NCBI GenBank assembly: GCA_015075425.1
Contig: JABTUL010000001.1
Location: 1,364,001 to 1,428,000 of the forward strand
Source: Spirochaetales bacterium
Lineage (GTDB): Bacteria; Spirochaetota; Leptospiria; Leptospirales; Leptonemataceae
Length of the DNA stretch: 64,000 bases
Reading direction: 5' to 3'
The translations under genes and the position numbers were made by a program. Positions 16,443 through 24,420 of the stretch are shown in pieces (within the stretch, counting starts at the first letter, position 1; every line of letters begins with the position of its first letter). The notes under the pieces were generated by a model. It was not told the origin of the DNA. It saw only the letters and a list, made by a program, of their open reading frames with translations, and did not search any database.

Positions 16443-16465
16443 GTACCGTACAAATACTGTACTGA
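16443..16465. promoter_or_regulatory. Possible parS or operator repeats upstream of parB
   Basis: GTACCGTAC (16443-16451) and ATACTGTACTG (16455-16465) lie in the 65-bp gap between parA and parB. The nine bases GTACCGTAC recur at 22674-22682, upstream of a divergent small gene of the same backbone. A related ACAGTACA box lies before the primase near 22099. This could be a shared protein-binding motif. Evidence is limited to these few occurrences. Confidence 0.35.
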
Positions 16466-16470
16466 AAAGA

Positions 16471-17106
16471 TCATGTCCCGAGGATCTCACGGGCCAATGC
16501 CAGATACTCCTGGAAGCTGCGTGAAGTCTCTCGCAAAGGCAGAGCCCGGTCACAGGCCGTCTTCACCGCTGCAGATCGGGAAATAAAACTGACGGTAGCT
16601 TCAGTGCTTGCCGCTATCTCCCTGGCCTGCTTCGCAGTCACCATCGAGGGCACGGCCCGGGATCTCCCCAGCGGTGCCATGGCCTGCAAACTCCAGCGTC
16701 CATGCAGCACTGGAGTCAGCACCAGATCAGCCACAGACAGTGCCAGCCGCAGTTCTGCAGCAAAGGCTGGCGGTGTATCAATGATGGCCAGATCGTAGCG
16801 TGCCAGATCCTTCTTCATGCGTAAGCTGAGCTTTTCGGTCAGATTAAGCGAACGTATGGCCGTGGTGCAGGGCAGCACATCCACACCATACTCTGTTTTC
16901 TGCACACTCTCCTTGAAGGCTCCACCTGTCAGCCAGTCCGGTGAACTGCGTTCCGTGGTGCGCAGAAAATAGTCGCTCAGATTGTTGTTGGCATCCAGAT
17001 CCACGGCAATCACACTTTTGCCGCAGCCTTTTAGCGCCTGAGAAAGAAAGATAGAGAGAGCCGTCTTGCCGACTCCGCCCTTGAGGCTGGCCACGGCGAT
17101 GATCAT
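16471..17106 (-). CDS. parA: ParA-family ATPase
   Basis: A 211-residue MinD/ParA ATPase. The deviant Walker A is SLKGGVGKTALS (K9-T15). Walker A' is VIAVDLDANNNLSDYF and Walker B is YDLAIIDTPPAFAAEL, followed by LVLTPVLHGRWSLQAM. It is a short (type Ib-like) ParA with no N-terminal HTH. Its ATG overlaps the stop of the recombinase gene (ATGA). parB follows after 65 bp. Together they form the partition module of the element. Confidence 0.9.
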   Translation of the reverse strand: MIIAVASLKGGVGKTALSIFLSQALKGCGKSVIAVDLDANNNLSDYFLRTTERSSPDWLTGGAFKESVQKTEYGVDVLPCTTAIRSLNLTEKLSLRMKKDLARYDLAIIDTPPAFAAELRLALSVADLVLTPVLHGRWSLQAMAPLGRSRAVPSMVTAKQAREIAASTEATVSFISRSAAVKTACDRALPLRETSRSFQEYLALAREILGT

Positions 17107-19049
17107 GCCACACCTCCACGCTGCCTGCGTTCGCGAAAGCGGCGCTCTGCCGGATGGGTGCGGGCCTGCACATCGCGCAGACGCCGGATGGCCACATGCG
17201 TATAGCGCTGGGTTGTGTCGGGACTCGCATGCCCCAGCATCTCCTGCACAGCCCGCAGATCAGCACCGTTCTCCAGCATCAGAGTGGCCGCAGTATGGCG
17301 GAACAGATGACAGCTGCCGCGCTTCTCAATTCCGGCCAGGGTCAGGTAGCGCTTGATCACATTGCCCAGATAGTTGTTGCTCATCGGTCGGCCCGTTGCA
17401 GAAAGAAACAGGCCCTCTGTCTCACGACGCAGATGCAGCGGCCGCACCTCAAGGACATAGCGGCTGATCCAGGTTGCGGCCCGGTGCGAAAGTGGCACAA
17501 TGCGCTCATGCCCTCCCTTGCCATGGCGCACCCGCAGCGTCAGAGCCTCGGCATTCAGATCAGCCACAGCGAGCAGTGCGCATTCGGTGCGCCGCAGGCC
17601 GGTAGCATACAGAAGCTCAAGGATGGCCCGATCACGCAGACCATAGGGGTAGCGCACATCAGGCAGAGCAAGGACGCGCTCGGCTTCTTCTTCAGCAAGG
17701 AGACCGGCCGGCAATCTTTTTCCCGCCCGGGGCAGAACGATGCGGTCAGCCGGACAGGACAGAATGTAGCCTTTGCGAAAGAGGTAGCGCACAAACTCGC
17801 GCAGATAGACCAGAAAGACAATTCGGGTACCCACCGCCAGCTGCCGCCCATCCGACCGGGGCCGACTGACCAGGTCCTCGATCAATGCGGCGCTCAGATC
17901 GGCTTCACGGTCTATACCCTGTTCTGCACAATGGCGCGCCAGAATCCGCAGATAGCGCTTGATGTTATACAGTGTGGACGCGGCTGCCCCCATGCTGCGC
18001 CGGTGTTCGATGTATTCGCGGGCCACTTCTCCGATGCGTGTGTCCGGCAGCGGGGCGGCCTGCTCAAAGATGGTATGCTCGCGCGGACGATGCACATCAT
18101 GCCTGGTGGGGGCGGGATCGGCTGTCTCCTCCGTTTCGCGCCAGGTAGAGGGGTGGCTTCTGCGATACGTTTCTTTCAGGTGCTTGATCGTGACGCGCGT
18201 GTATATGCCTGTTGTTGTGACCCGCTCATGACCTAAAATCTCCTGAATGTGGCGCAGATCCGCTCCGTGCTCCAGCATGTGCGTGGCACAGCTATGGCGG
18301 AACAGATGACAGGCACCACGCTTCTTTATCCCGGCCTGATCCAGCACAGCGCGTACCATGCGCTCCAGAGACCACGGCCGGAGCGGACCTCCTTTCTGGC
18401 CCACAAAGAGCGCAGCATGGGCTGTGGCAAGTACGGGCCGCGACTCCATGCAGTATCGACCCAGCCAGAAAAGCACCCGCTCTCCCAGGGGCACGATGCG
18501 TTCGCGGCCGCCTTTGCCCTGGCGAATGTGCAGGGTGTATTCGCGCACATCAGAAAGGCTCAGATCACAAAGTTCACTGCGCCGGATCGCTGTTCCATAT
18601 AGGAGCTCCAGAATGGCCCGATCACGCAGACCCACTGGCGTTGCAATGTCCGGCAGGCAGAGCACCTTTTCGGCCTCGGCTTCATTCAGAACGTCGGTGG
18701 GCAGTGAGCGTGGCGGCACTGCCAGCTGTAGATTACGCGCCACATCAAAGAGGGTATGGTTTTCCCGGGCGAGCCAGGTACAGAACACAGACACGCCATA
18801 GAAGGTGGCTTCAATGGTGCGTTCGGATAGCTTTCCGCCATCGGCTTTGCGATACGAGCGCAGATGGGCCAGGTAGCTTTCAAGGAGGTCCGGGCTCAGA
18901 TCCGTTGCTCTGTGCACGCCATGCTCCCGGCAGAAACGCGCAAAGGCTTTCAGGCGGCCCCGGCGGGTTTTCAGAGTGCTCGGAGCAAAAATCCTCCGGT
19001 CTAAATGTTTCTCGATGAGCGCAGCAATCGCCCGGTTTTCTGGATGCAT
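17103..19049 (-). CDS. Double tyrosine recombinase: two complete Xer-like recombinases in one polypeptide
   Basis: A 648-residue protein from ATG 19049 (AGGAGG four bases upstream; the frame is open to 19082). Residues about 1-300 form a full recombinase: a core-binding domain, then R156, K179, H248/R251, H274 and Y283. Residues about 335-640 repeat the whole design with R486, K511, H581/R584, H607 and Y616. A linker of about 35 residues (TEETADPAPTRHDVHRPREH) joins them. The two halves share motif wording (LRDRAILELLY, HLFRH, DLR, GIYTRV/QRYTHV), so the protein arose by fusion of a duplicated gene. Both active sites look intact, which would allow a fused dimer to act on a two-fold site. It is coupled to parA (ATGA), suggesting resolution of element multimers or integration. 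Single-domain enzymes of about 300 residues are the family norm. Confidence 0.85.
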   Translation of the reverse strand: MHPENRAIAALIEKHLDRRIFAPSTLKTRRGRLKAFARFCREHGVHRATDLSPDLLESYLAHLRSYRKADGGKLSERTIEATFYGVSVFCTWLARENHTLFDVARNLQLAVPPRSLPTDVLNEAEAEKVLCLPDIATPVGLRDRAILELLYGTAIRRSELCDLSLSDVREYTLHIRQGKGGRERIVPLGERVLFWLGRYCMESRPVLATAHAALFVGQKGGPLRPWSLERMVRAVLDQAGIKKRGACHLFRHSCATHMLEHGADLRHIQEILGHERVTTTGIYTRVTIKHLKETYRRSHPSTWRETEETADPAPTRHDVHRPREHTIFEQAAPLPDTRIGEVAREYIEHRRSMGAAASTLYNIKRYLRILARHCAEQGIDREADLSAALIEDLVSRPRSDGRQLAVGTRIVFLVYLREFVRYLFRKGYILSCPADRIVLPRAGKRLPAGLLAEEEAERVLALPDVRYPYGLRDRAILELLYATGLRRTECALLAVADLNAEALTLRVRHGKGGHERIVPLSHRAATWISRYVLEVRPLHLRRETEGLFLSATGRPMSNNYLGNVIKRYLTLAGIEKRGSCHLFRHTAATLMLENGADLRAVQEMLGHASPDTTQRYTHVAIRRLRDVQARTHPAERRFRERRQRGGVA

Positions 19050-19386
19050 ATCGCCTCCTGTTAATTTTGATAGGTGCCGCAAAAGCGGCGCAACCGAGGG
19101 CGGCCCGCGAAGGGAGGCCGGCGGAACTGAGCGGCCAGTTGGAGGCTCAGGCGGGGCATGGCCCCTTTATGTCAGAAATAGTCCGAATGGACTATGGGAG
19201 CGGCTGCCTGGTGCAGAGGCTCAGAAAAAAATACCGTATCTATACTTCCCCCCGGAGGGTTGCAAGAGATGCTGATATGGCCTGCAGCGCCCAGAATCGC
19301 CAGAATTCGCCAGTTCACTTAACACCCTGAAGGGTGTTTTTGAGGTTTTTTTGGGGTTGCAAGGGGGTGTTATCATGTAACACATA
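19050..19386. other. Intergenic region between primase and double recombinase
   Basis: 337 bp without a convincing minus-strand gene. It holds a GC-rich stretch, a plus-strand hairpin terminator (19321-19345) and the inverted repeat GTGTTA/TAACAC (19367-19372 with 19378-19383) right after the primase stop. An 87-codon plus-strand frame (19067-19330) ends inside the terminator stem but has no ribosome site or recognisable protein. A replication origin or a regulatory RNA could lie here; I see no iterons. Confidence 0.4.
19321..19345 (+). terminator. Rho-independent terminator on the plus strand, antisense side
   Basis: A perfect stem AACACCCT/AGGGTGTT (19321-19328 with 19331-19338, two-base loop) continues into T-rich sequence. 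No real plus-strand gene precedes it, so it may end a small RNA transcribed against the primase-recombinase leader. Confidence 0.6.
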
Positions 19387-22068
19387 CTAAATCTGGCCCT
19401 TTTCCCGGGGCTTTTTCAGGAAATCCAGGCCCTTTTTGGCCTCTTCCGGCTCATCCAGCTGCAGAATCTCAAACGACTGCTGCTTCTTGCCGACCGCTGG
19501 CGGCCGGTATACAAACTCCAGCGCCCGCAGGCGCTCCAGATGGTTGCCCACCGTTGTGAGCGATAGCCCGGTGCGTTCTGCCAGATCCCGGCGGGTCAGT
19601 GGCACAACCACATCGGCTCGTTGCCCCTTTTCGCGCACGAGAGCACAGGCTTGCTCATAGAAGTTGCGGGTCTGGGGCGGCAGATCATCCAGACTGCTGG
19701 CCAGCACCACATCCGAAATCCTGTCCGCCAGCCTCTGATCCTCCATACTGGCTTCAATATATTCTTCATACTGCCCGGGCAGCACCTCGCGCCGGTGGAT
19801 CGGTCTCTGGTATTGATGCAGCAGAGCAATGGCCGCCACCAGAGAACGGTATTTCCCGTGATCGCGCCGCAACCGGTGCCGATTGTCCGCAAATGGCTTT
19901 TCTCGGTGCGGGAAGAGCACGGTCAGCGGACGCAGGAGGCGCTGGGCATTGCGGTGCAGCTTCTGGATGGACTCGCGCTCTTTTTGCATGCGCAGCCCGT
20001 CCAGGGTGTGCAGACGATTCTGCATTTCAATGATGCGTCGGGTCTGTTCGCGCGATTCATCGGCCGTGCAGATGATGTCGCGGTTCTGGTCCTCTTCACT
20101 CATCCAGAGCCTCGTGGACGTGGAAAAGACAGAGACCGGCCCTTTCTTCTCAAACTGGATGGCCTCATGGCGGCCGCTCTGTTCATTCTTCACCGATACC
20201 ATCTTGCGGATGTAGCCCTCGGTCTTGAGGATCTTTAAGAGATGGCGCACCTCATCAGAGGTAATGTCTTCTTCAATGGCCAGAATCGTGTGGCTCAGTT
20301 CCGTGAGGATGTAATACAGGGCAGCGGGCGAAAGGTCCGTATACAGATGCACCACTTCTTCCGGCATCATGGAAAGCACTGCCTTCATGATCGTGGTCTT
20401 GCCCGCTGCCGATGAAGACTGATACAGAACGTGCAGCGGTTTTTCCAGCAGCCGGGACGTGGCCGCCAGATACCCCACCAGCAGATTGGTCTCTTCCCCG
20501 GCAATGCCACAGCGCCGGAAGTGATCGATGATGAGGCCTATCAGATCCGGTGCCCGCAGGAGTTCAAGGGCTGCCGCTTTTTCATTCTCAGAGAGCACAA
20601 CCACCGGCTTCTCCTGCGGCTTCTCTTTCTCAGAAAGAAAGACATCATGCACCCGCCGCAGCTGTGGCCACAGGCCATCCAGATCCGCGAGAGCAATCTT
20701 TTCTTCCAGCTCGAACTTCTCCGCAATGCGCTTGCCTGCCTTTTCACGGTCCTTCGCGCTCAGGATATCCAGCCGGTCCACAAAGGCCGCTTCCCCGCGC
20801 GAAACCTCAAGAACGATCTGCAGCGTGGTGTCGCTCTGGTTCTTGAAAAGCCCATCGATGCGGTATGTACGGTCACCCCTGCTGCTGAAAATGCGCTCCC
20901 CGCGAAGGGAGAGCTGGTTGCGTTCGGCCACAACTTGCAGAGCATTCGCTGTGCTGGCGGCTCCTGTTTGAGGGATCTCTGGCTCCGTTTCTTGCTCCTC
21001 CGTATTTGCCGCATCCGGTGCATTCGCCTGAGAAACAAAGGCTGCCAGTGCCTCCGCTCCCAGCTCCACCAGCACCGCATTGGGATCCATGCCGTCCGGA
21101 AAGACGATGCGCTCTGAGGAGATCCCACGGGCCTGCAGTTCTTCTGCCAGTTTCTCAGCCGCCCGGTTGCCTTCGCTGTCTGCATCAAAAGCGATCAGCA
21201 CGCGCGTGCGATGCTCTGCAAAGAGGGCCACCAACTGCTTCACATATCCGTTTGTGCCGTAGCTGCAGGTGACGTTCTGCACCCCCGCTGAATAGAAAGA
21301 AAATAGATCAATGGGCGACTCCACGAGCACGACCGTCCCGGCAATCAGAGCACGGGGATTGAGGATGCCCGCATGCGGCAGCAGGTACAGGTGATCTGGC
21401 CGCCCGCTGTTCTTTGAAATGCGCCGACCATACAGCTGCAGAATCGTTCCGTTTGTATCGGTGACGGCCACCACCACATAGCCATGCAGAAACTCGCGGC
21501 CGCTTTCTGTGATGATACCCAGGCTCTGGAGGGCGGCGAACATTGCCTTGCCTTCTTTGCTCTGGCGCGAAGGCAGAGAACGCAGGAGAGAGCCATCGGC
21601 ATATCCAATGCGGAAATCTTCCAGCACTGCCGCTGCAATCTTGCGGCCCGTGAGATACTCTTTTGCCGCTGCAGACTGGCGCAGGGTACGTTCATAAAAG
21701 TCCATGACCTGTTTCAAATGCCGCTGCACCTGAGGATCAAAAACATCGGGCCGGGGCTTCTCATCCGGGATGACAGCAGCAGCCAGGTGGCCCCGGCCAT
21801 TCTGAAGAATAGCACAGGCCCGCGCAAAATCGACCTTCTCCATGAGCTTCACAAATTCGATCGCATCGCCTCCGGCCCCGCAGCCATGGCAGTGCCAGAC
21901 GTTCTTCTCTGCATTGATGGAAAGCGAGGGCGTTTTCTCCGCATGGAAGGGGCAGAGGCAGACATGCTCCCGGCCGACCTTCTTTGTCTGCAGCCCGTAT
22001 GAGGCAATGAGGGGCAAAAGGGCCACTTCCCGCCGGATTCGGTCGATTTCAGGCTGGGAAACGGGCAT
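19387..22068 (-). CDS. DnaG-like primase fused to helicase-like ATPase (element replication protein)
   Basis: An 893-residue protein from ATG 22068 (GGAGG seven bases upstream). The CHC2 zinc finger has C39, H42, C60 and C63 (CPFHAEKTPSLSI, WHCHGCGAGGDAIEF). The primase/Toprim core has E250 (VVLVESPIDLFSF), D295 and D297 (LIAFDADSEGNRAAEKL). A linker leads to an ATPase with Walker A YQSSSAAGKTTIMKA (K557) and Walker B HTILAIEEDI. The C-terminus is winged-helix-like (DLAERTGLSLTTVGNHLERL). This architecture resembles plasmid and phage primase-helicase proteins. It heads the minus-strand backbone (primase, recombinase, parA, parB, antitoxin, toxin) and diverges from an XRE repressor gene. Confidence 0.85.
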   Translation of the reverse strand: MPVSQPEIDRIRREVALLPLIASYGLQTKKVGREHVCLCPFHAEKTPSLSINAEKNVWHCHGCGAGGDAIEFVKLMEKVDFARACAILQNGRGHLAAAVIPDEKPRPDVFDPQVQRHLKQVMDFYERTLRQSAAAKEYLTGRKIAAAVLEDFRIGYADGSLLRSLPSRQSKEGKAMFAALQSLGIITESGREFLHGYVVVAVTDTNGTILQLYGRRISKNSGRPDHLYLLPHAGILNPRALIAGTVVLVESPIDLFSFYSAGVQNVTCSYGTNGYVKQLVALFAEHRTRVLIAFDADSEGNRAAEKLAEELQARGISSERIVFPDGMDPNAVLVELGAEALAAFVSQANAPDAANTEEQETEPEIPQTGAASTANALQVVAERNQLSLRGERIFSSRGDRTYRIDGLFKNQSDTTLQIVLEVSRGEAAFVDRLDILSAKDREKAGKRIAEKFELEEKIALADLDGLWPQLRRVHDVFLSEKEKPQEKPVVVLSENEKAAALELLRAPDLIGLIIDHFRRCGIAGEETNLLVGYLAATSRLLEKPLHVLYQSSSAAGKTTIMKAVLSMMPEEVVHLYTDLSPAALYYILTELSHTILAIEEDITSDEVRHLLKILKTEGYIRKMVSVKNEQSGRHEAIQFEKKGPVSVFSTSTRLWMSEEDQNRDIICTADESREQTRRIIEMQNRLHTLDGLRMQKERESIQKLHRNAQRLLRPLTVLFPHREKPFADNRHRLRRDHGKYRSLVAAIALLHQYQRPIHRREVLPGQYEEYIEASMEDQRLADRISDVVLASSLDDLPPQTRNFYEQACALVREKGQRADVVVPLTRRDLAERTGLSLTTVGNHLERLRALEFVYRPPAVGKKQQSFEILQLDEPEEAKKGLDFLKKPREKGQI

Positions 22069-22224
22069 GGGCAGGCCTCCGGGAGAAAAAAATTCCATAA
22101 CAGTACATGCAGAAACCCTAACCATCGGCTGTTATTTCTGTCAACACTAAATGCTGTAATCGTCTACTCCGGCGGTTAGAAAACCGCTTGAAGTGTGTCG
22201 TACATAACCATTCATGATTAGAAA
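22069..22224. promoter_or_regulatory. Divergent control region of primase and XRE genes
   Basis: The inverted repeat GCGGTT-AGAA-AACCGC (22172-22187) is flanked at a distance by ACACT (22144-22148) and AGTGT (22191-22195). An ACAGTACA box near 22099 resembles the motif before parB. The hairpin/dyad is the best candidate operator for the XRE protein at 22225. Confidence 0.5.
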
Positions 22225-22596
22225 ATGGCCCTAAAGAGAGAATTAGACGGGTTTCCAAAGCGGCTCCGGCTGGCGCGTCTGCAAAAGGATCTATCCCAGG
22301 GGAAGCTTGCCGAGCTTGCCAGCTTGCACTTTAACCAGATCAGCCGGTATGAAAAGGGAGTCTCTCAGCCATCAGCCGAGAGCATTGAGAAGCTGGCGCG
22401 CATTCTTGATGTTTCCAGTGATTATCTGATTAACGGCGAAACGCGCAACGGCGCACGGGCAGACATAGAAGACATGGAATTGCTTCAGTTATTCAAGACA
22501 GCTTCAAAGTTTTCTGATGAAGATAAGAAAATTATTAAACGTATTCTGTCATCGATAGCCAATCAGCAAAAGCTTGAGGAAATGACCGCCAAATAG
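22225..22596 (+). CDS. XRE-family repressor
   Basis: A 123-residue protein with an N-terminal helix-turn-helix (RLRLARLQKDLSQGKLAELA, then NQISRYEKGVSQPSAESIEK, LARILDVSSDYLINGE). The C-terminal helices are lysine-rich and probably dimerise. It diverges from the primase gene. A dyad in between suggests repression of replication genes and autoregulation. Confidence 0.85.
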   Translation: MALKRELDGFPKRLRLARLQKDLSQGKLAELASLHFNQISRYEKGVSQPSAESIEKLARILDVSSDYLINGETRNGARADIEDMELLQLFKTASKFSDEDKKIIKRILSSIANQQKLEEMTAK

Positions 22597-22713
22597 ACCG
22601 CTCTCCCCGCGTTGAATCTCACTTTTTTTCCCGCTGACCCTTTTTTTGAGCAAAAAATCCGCTCCGTATAGTTGTACCGTACTGATTACATTACTATATG
22701 GAGGTTGATATTC

Positions 22714-22962
22714 ATGCGAATTCAACTAAATCATCATGAGCTCACGGTGCTCATGCAACCACAATCCGGAAGAGGAGGATTCCAGAGCCTCATGCGCTCG
22801 CTTCAGGCCCAGGCTCTCATGCGGGGCGGGATTCTGATCCTGACACCACACACCATCGAGCGCATTGTGCGTTACGCCTTCCAATACAACAACGGCGGCT
22901 GGCAATTGCAGTTGCGTAAAATTTTTGGACGCACACTGCAACCTTTCCAGGCTGTGGCATAA
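22714..22962 (+). CDS. Small conserved-looking protein of unknown function
   Basis: An 82-residue protein starting MRIQLNHHELTVLMQPQSGR. ATG 22714 has GGAGG (22700-22704) nine bases upstream, so the longer frame from 22672 is not used. It contains SLQAQALMRGGILILTPHTI and a basic C-terminus. I recognise no family. A promoter is probably present upstream: TTGAGC at 22646-22651 and TATAGT at 22667-22672, spacing 15. It is followed 13 bp later by a 57-codon gene, probably co-transcribed. Confidence 0.65.
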   Translation: MRIQLNHHELTVLMQPQSGRGGFQSLMRSLQAQALMRGGILILTPHTIERIVRYAFQYNNGGWQLQLRKIFGRTLQPFQAVA

Positions 22963-22975
22963 GAAGGAGAAGAGT

Positions 22976-23149
22976 ATGGCAACAAATCCACCCAGCGGCG
23001 ATGGCCACCGTAAAGGAGCCGTTCGCAACCGATCTCAGGTATACAATCCACAAATTGACAAGTACGTAAAACGTGATAACGTGTCCGGTCAGTTCATGGA
23101 TGTAAAGTCCGATGGTAAGCCTTTCAAGGGAGTACGCAAAGAGAAGTAA
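22976..23149 (+). CDS. Very small conserved-type basic protein
   Basis: A 57-residue protein MATNPPSGDGHRKGAVRNRS, then QVYNPQIDKYVKRDNVSGQF and MDVKSDGKPFKGVRKEK. ATG 22976 is preceded by AAGGAG. Short proteins with the GHRKGAVRNRSQ and KPFKGVRKE pattern are, from memory, widespread in bacteria and without known function. The long upstream extension of the frame is shadow of the preceding gene. It ends 14 bp before a strong hairpin terminator. Confidence 0.75.
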   Translation: MATNPPSGDGHRKGAVRNRSQVYNPQIDKYVKRDNVSGQFMDVKSDGKPFKGVRKEK

Positions 23150-23163
23150 GCCAAAAACCAACC

Positions 23164-23222
23164 ACACCCCCTCCGACCGGACCCGGCCCCGCAGGGTGAA
23201 GCCGGGCCGGCGGAGGGGGTGT
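23164..23222 (+). terminator. Large GC-rich hairpin terminator
   Basis: A perfect twelve-base stem ACACCCCCTCCG (23164-23175) with CGGAGGGGGTGT (23211-23222) is extended inwards by CCGG/CCGG and CCCGGC/GCCGGG, around a loop of about 13 bases. T-rich sequence follows on the plus strand. A shorter T-run lies on the other side, so it may work in both directions. Confidence 0.75.
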
Positions 23223-23553
23223 TGAGTTCAGTCTGTCTTTTTCTTTGTCTTCTCTGGCAGCCCACCGCAAGAATCACGCCTCTGGCGACGGCATGATTCT
23301 TGCCAGGGAGCGTTTTCTATTATTTCACTGGCCCTCCTGAATTTCTGCACCAGCGAAAACGCGAACATGCAATAAGTCCTCCCTGATGAGGCCCCCGGAA
23401 AATGAACTTCCGATCAGAGCGGAGCCGCGACAGCGTGCGAAGCGTCGCCAGGAGGGTTAGCCGGGGGTCCGGGGGCCGGCCAGGGAGGACTGCCGAATCA
23501 TGCCGGAGCGAAACGGCAGGCCACACAGCGAGCCATGGATGGCGAGCGGTGAC
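23223..23553. repeat. Palindrome-rich non-coding region
   Basis: GCAAGAATCA (23267-23276) pairs perfectly with TGATTCTTGC (23294-23303). A larger cruciform has arms AGTCCTCCCTG-5-GCCCCCGGA (23375-23399) and TCCGGGGGC-4-CAGGGAGGACT (23468-23491). Within its 68-base apical part is a stem GCGAC/GTCGC. CCCTCCTG and CAGGAGGG form another possible pair. No gene is visible. It lies downstream of the convergent minus-strand gene. It could be a recombination site, a structured RNA or an origin. Confidence 0.65.
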
Positions 23554-24393
23554 CTACGAAGAAGCTGCGGTGGGAGGGGAGCTTTCTGCCCGCGCCAGAA
23601 AGGACCAGTATGGAGGCAGACGCAAATCGTGCTTATAGCCTATTTGGAGCCTACGGCAGCCCTCCAACAATCCATTGCACGTTGTAATGTATTCATAAAG
23701 AAAGGTCGCGATATAGTTCAAGCAGAGATTGCGCGGGCTTGAAAGAACTACCATTTTTGCTGAAGCATCCTGTGCAATGGAGATTGTGCCGATCATATCT
23801 TCATCCAGAGCGTCCCCGATCAGCAATAAATCCCTGGCAATGTCCTGCGTTCTTTGTTGCAGAAAAACCAGAAATTCATGCCAGTCCGCGAAGGAGATTG
23901 ACTGGTGTCCAGAGAAGCAGACCGAAACCGAATTAGAAAACGGAATGCGTCCCGCAGCGTCATTGAAGCCTACGAATGAATTCAAAGAGATATAGTCTGT
24001 TTCGGACTGATCTTGAACTGCACGCGTTATCCCGCTTGCCAATTCCCGCAATCTAAAGACATGATTCCAGATGAACCGCAAAAGCTTTATTCGCCGATTC
24101 TCTCTGGGGTAATGGATATTTACCAGAAAAAACACGTAGGAGGCCAGAAGGGCCAGGGCCGATTGATAGAGAATCTCGCCCAGAATTGCAGCGCCCGTAA
24201 ACATTTCTTCGATATCCAGCAGGACTAACCGGTAGCACAGGACGTACAGAAGTGAAACCAAGGAGCACATTGCCAGTCCACGGTCCAGATGCCGCACTCC
24301 GTTTGCAATGGTCCAAAAGATAGCTTTACCAAAATTGACTCTGCGGCCAATTACGCGCGCGCTTACGGACTCTCTGCCCATTTTTTCAATCAA
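23554..24393 (-). CDS. Hypothetical two-segment membrane protein
   Basis: A 279-residue protein (TTG 24393, or 275 from ATG 24381; neither has a clear ribosome site). Two hydrophobic segments (near residues 40-60 and 68-92: MCSLVSLLYVLCYRLVLL and LGEILYQSALALLASYVFFL) precede a soluble domain of about 185 residues ending in a Ser/Pro-rich tail. I recognise no family. It lies behind the 202-residue membrane gene on the same strand. Confidence 0.55.
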   Translation of the reverse strand: MIEKMGRESVSARVIGRRVNFGKAIFWTIANGVRHLDRGLAMCSLVSLLYVLCYRLVLLDIEEMFTGAAILGEILYQSALALLASYVFFLVNIHYPRENRRIKLLRFIWNHVFRLRELASGITRAVQDQSETDYISLNSFVGFNDAAGRIPFSNSVSVCFSGHQSISFADWHEFLVFLQQRTQDIARDLLLIGDALDEDMIGTISIAQDASAKMVVLSSPRNLCLNYIATFLYEYITTCNGLLEGCRRLQIGYKHDLRLPPYWSFLARAESSPPTAASS

Positions 24394-24420
24394 ATCTGGG
24401 CTGTCCTATTACCCGAAAAA

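Noticed and set aside
17154-18236. A 360-codon plus-strand frame opposite the double recombinase
   Set aside because: It lies fully antisense to a gene with two complete sets of catalytic motifs. Its translation is His/Gln/Cys-rich without any domain.
19067-19330. An 87-codon plus-strand frame ending in a terminator stem
   Set aside because: No ribosome site and no protein-like pattern. The region is better explained as regulatory; kept only as a possible RNA.
22225-23149. A phage lysis-lysogeny switch
   Set aside because: The XRE repressor and divergent primase look like one, but no capsid, tail or complete terminase genes occur in the window; the backbone is plasmid-like.
23330-23560. A retron-type msr/msd region, because of the paired outer repeats
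   Set aside because: No reverse transcriptase gene is present nearby on either strand, so only the structure is reported.
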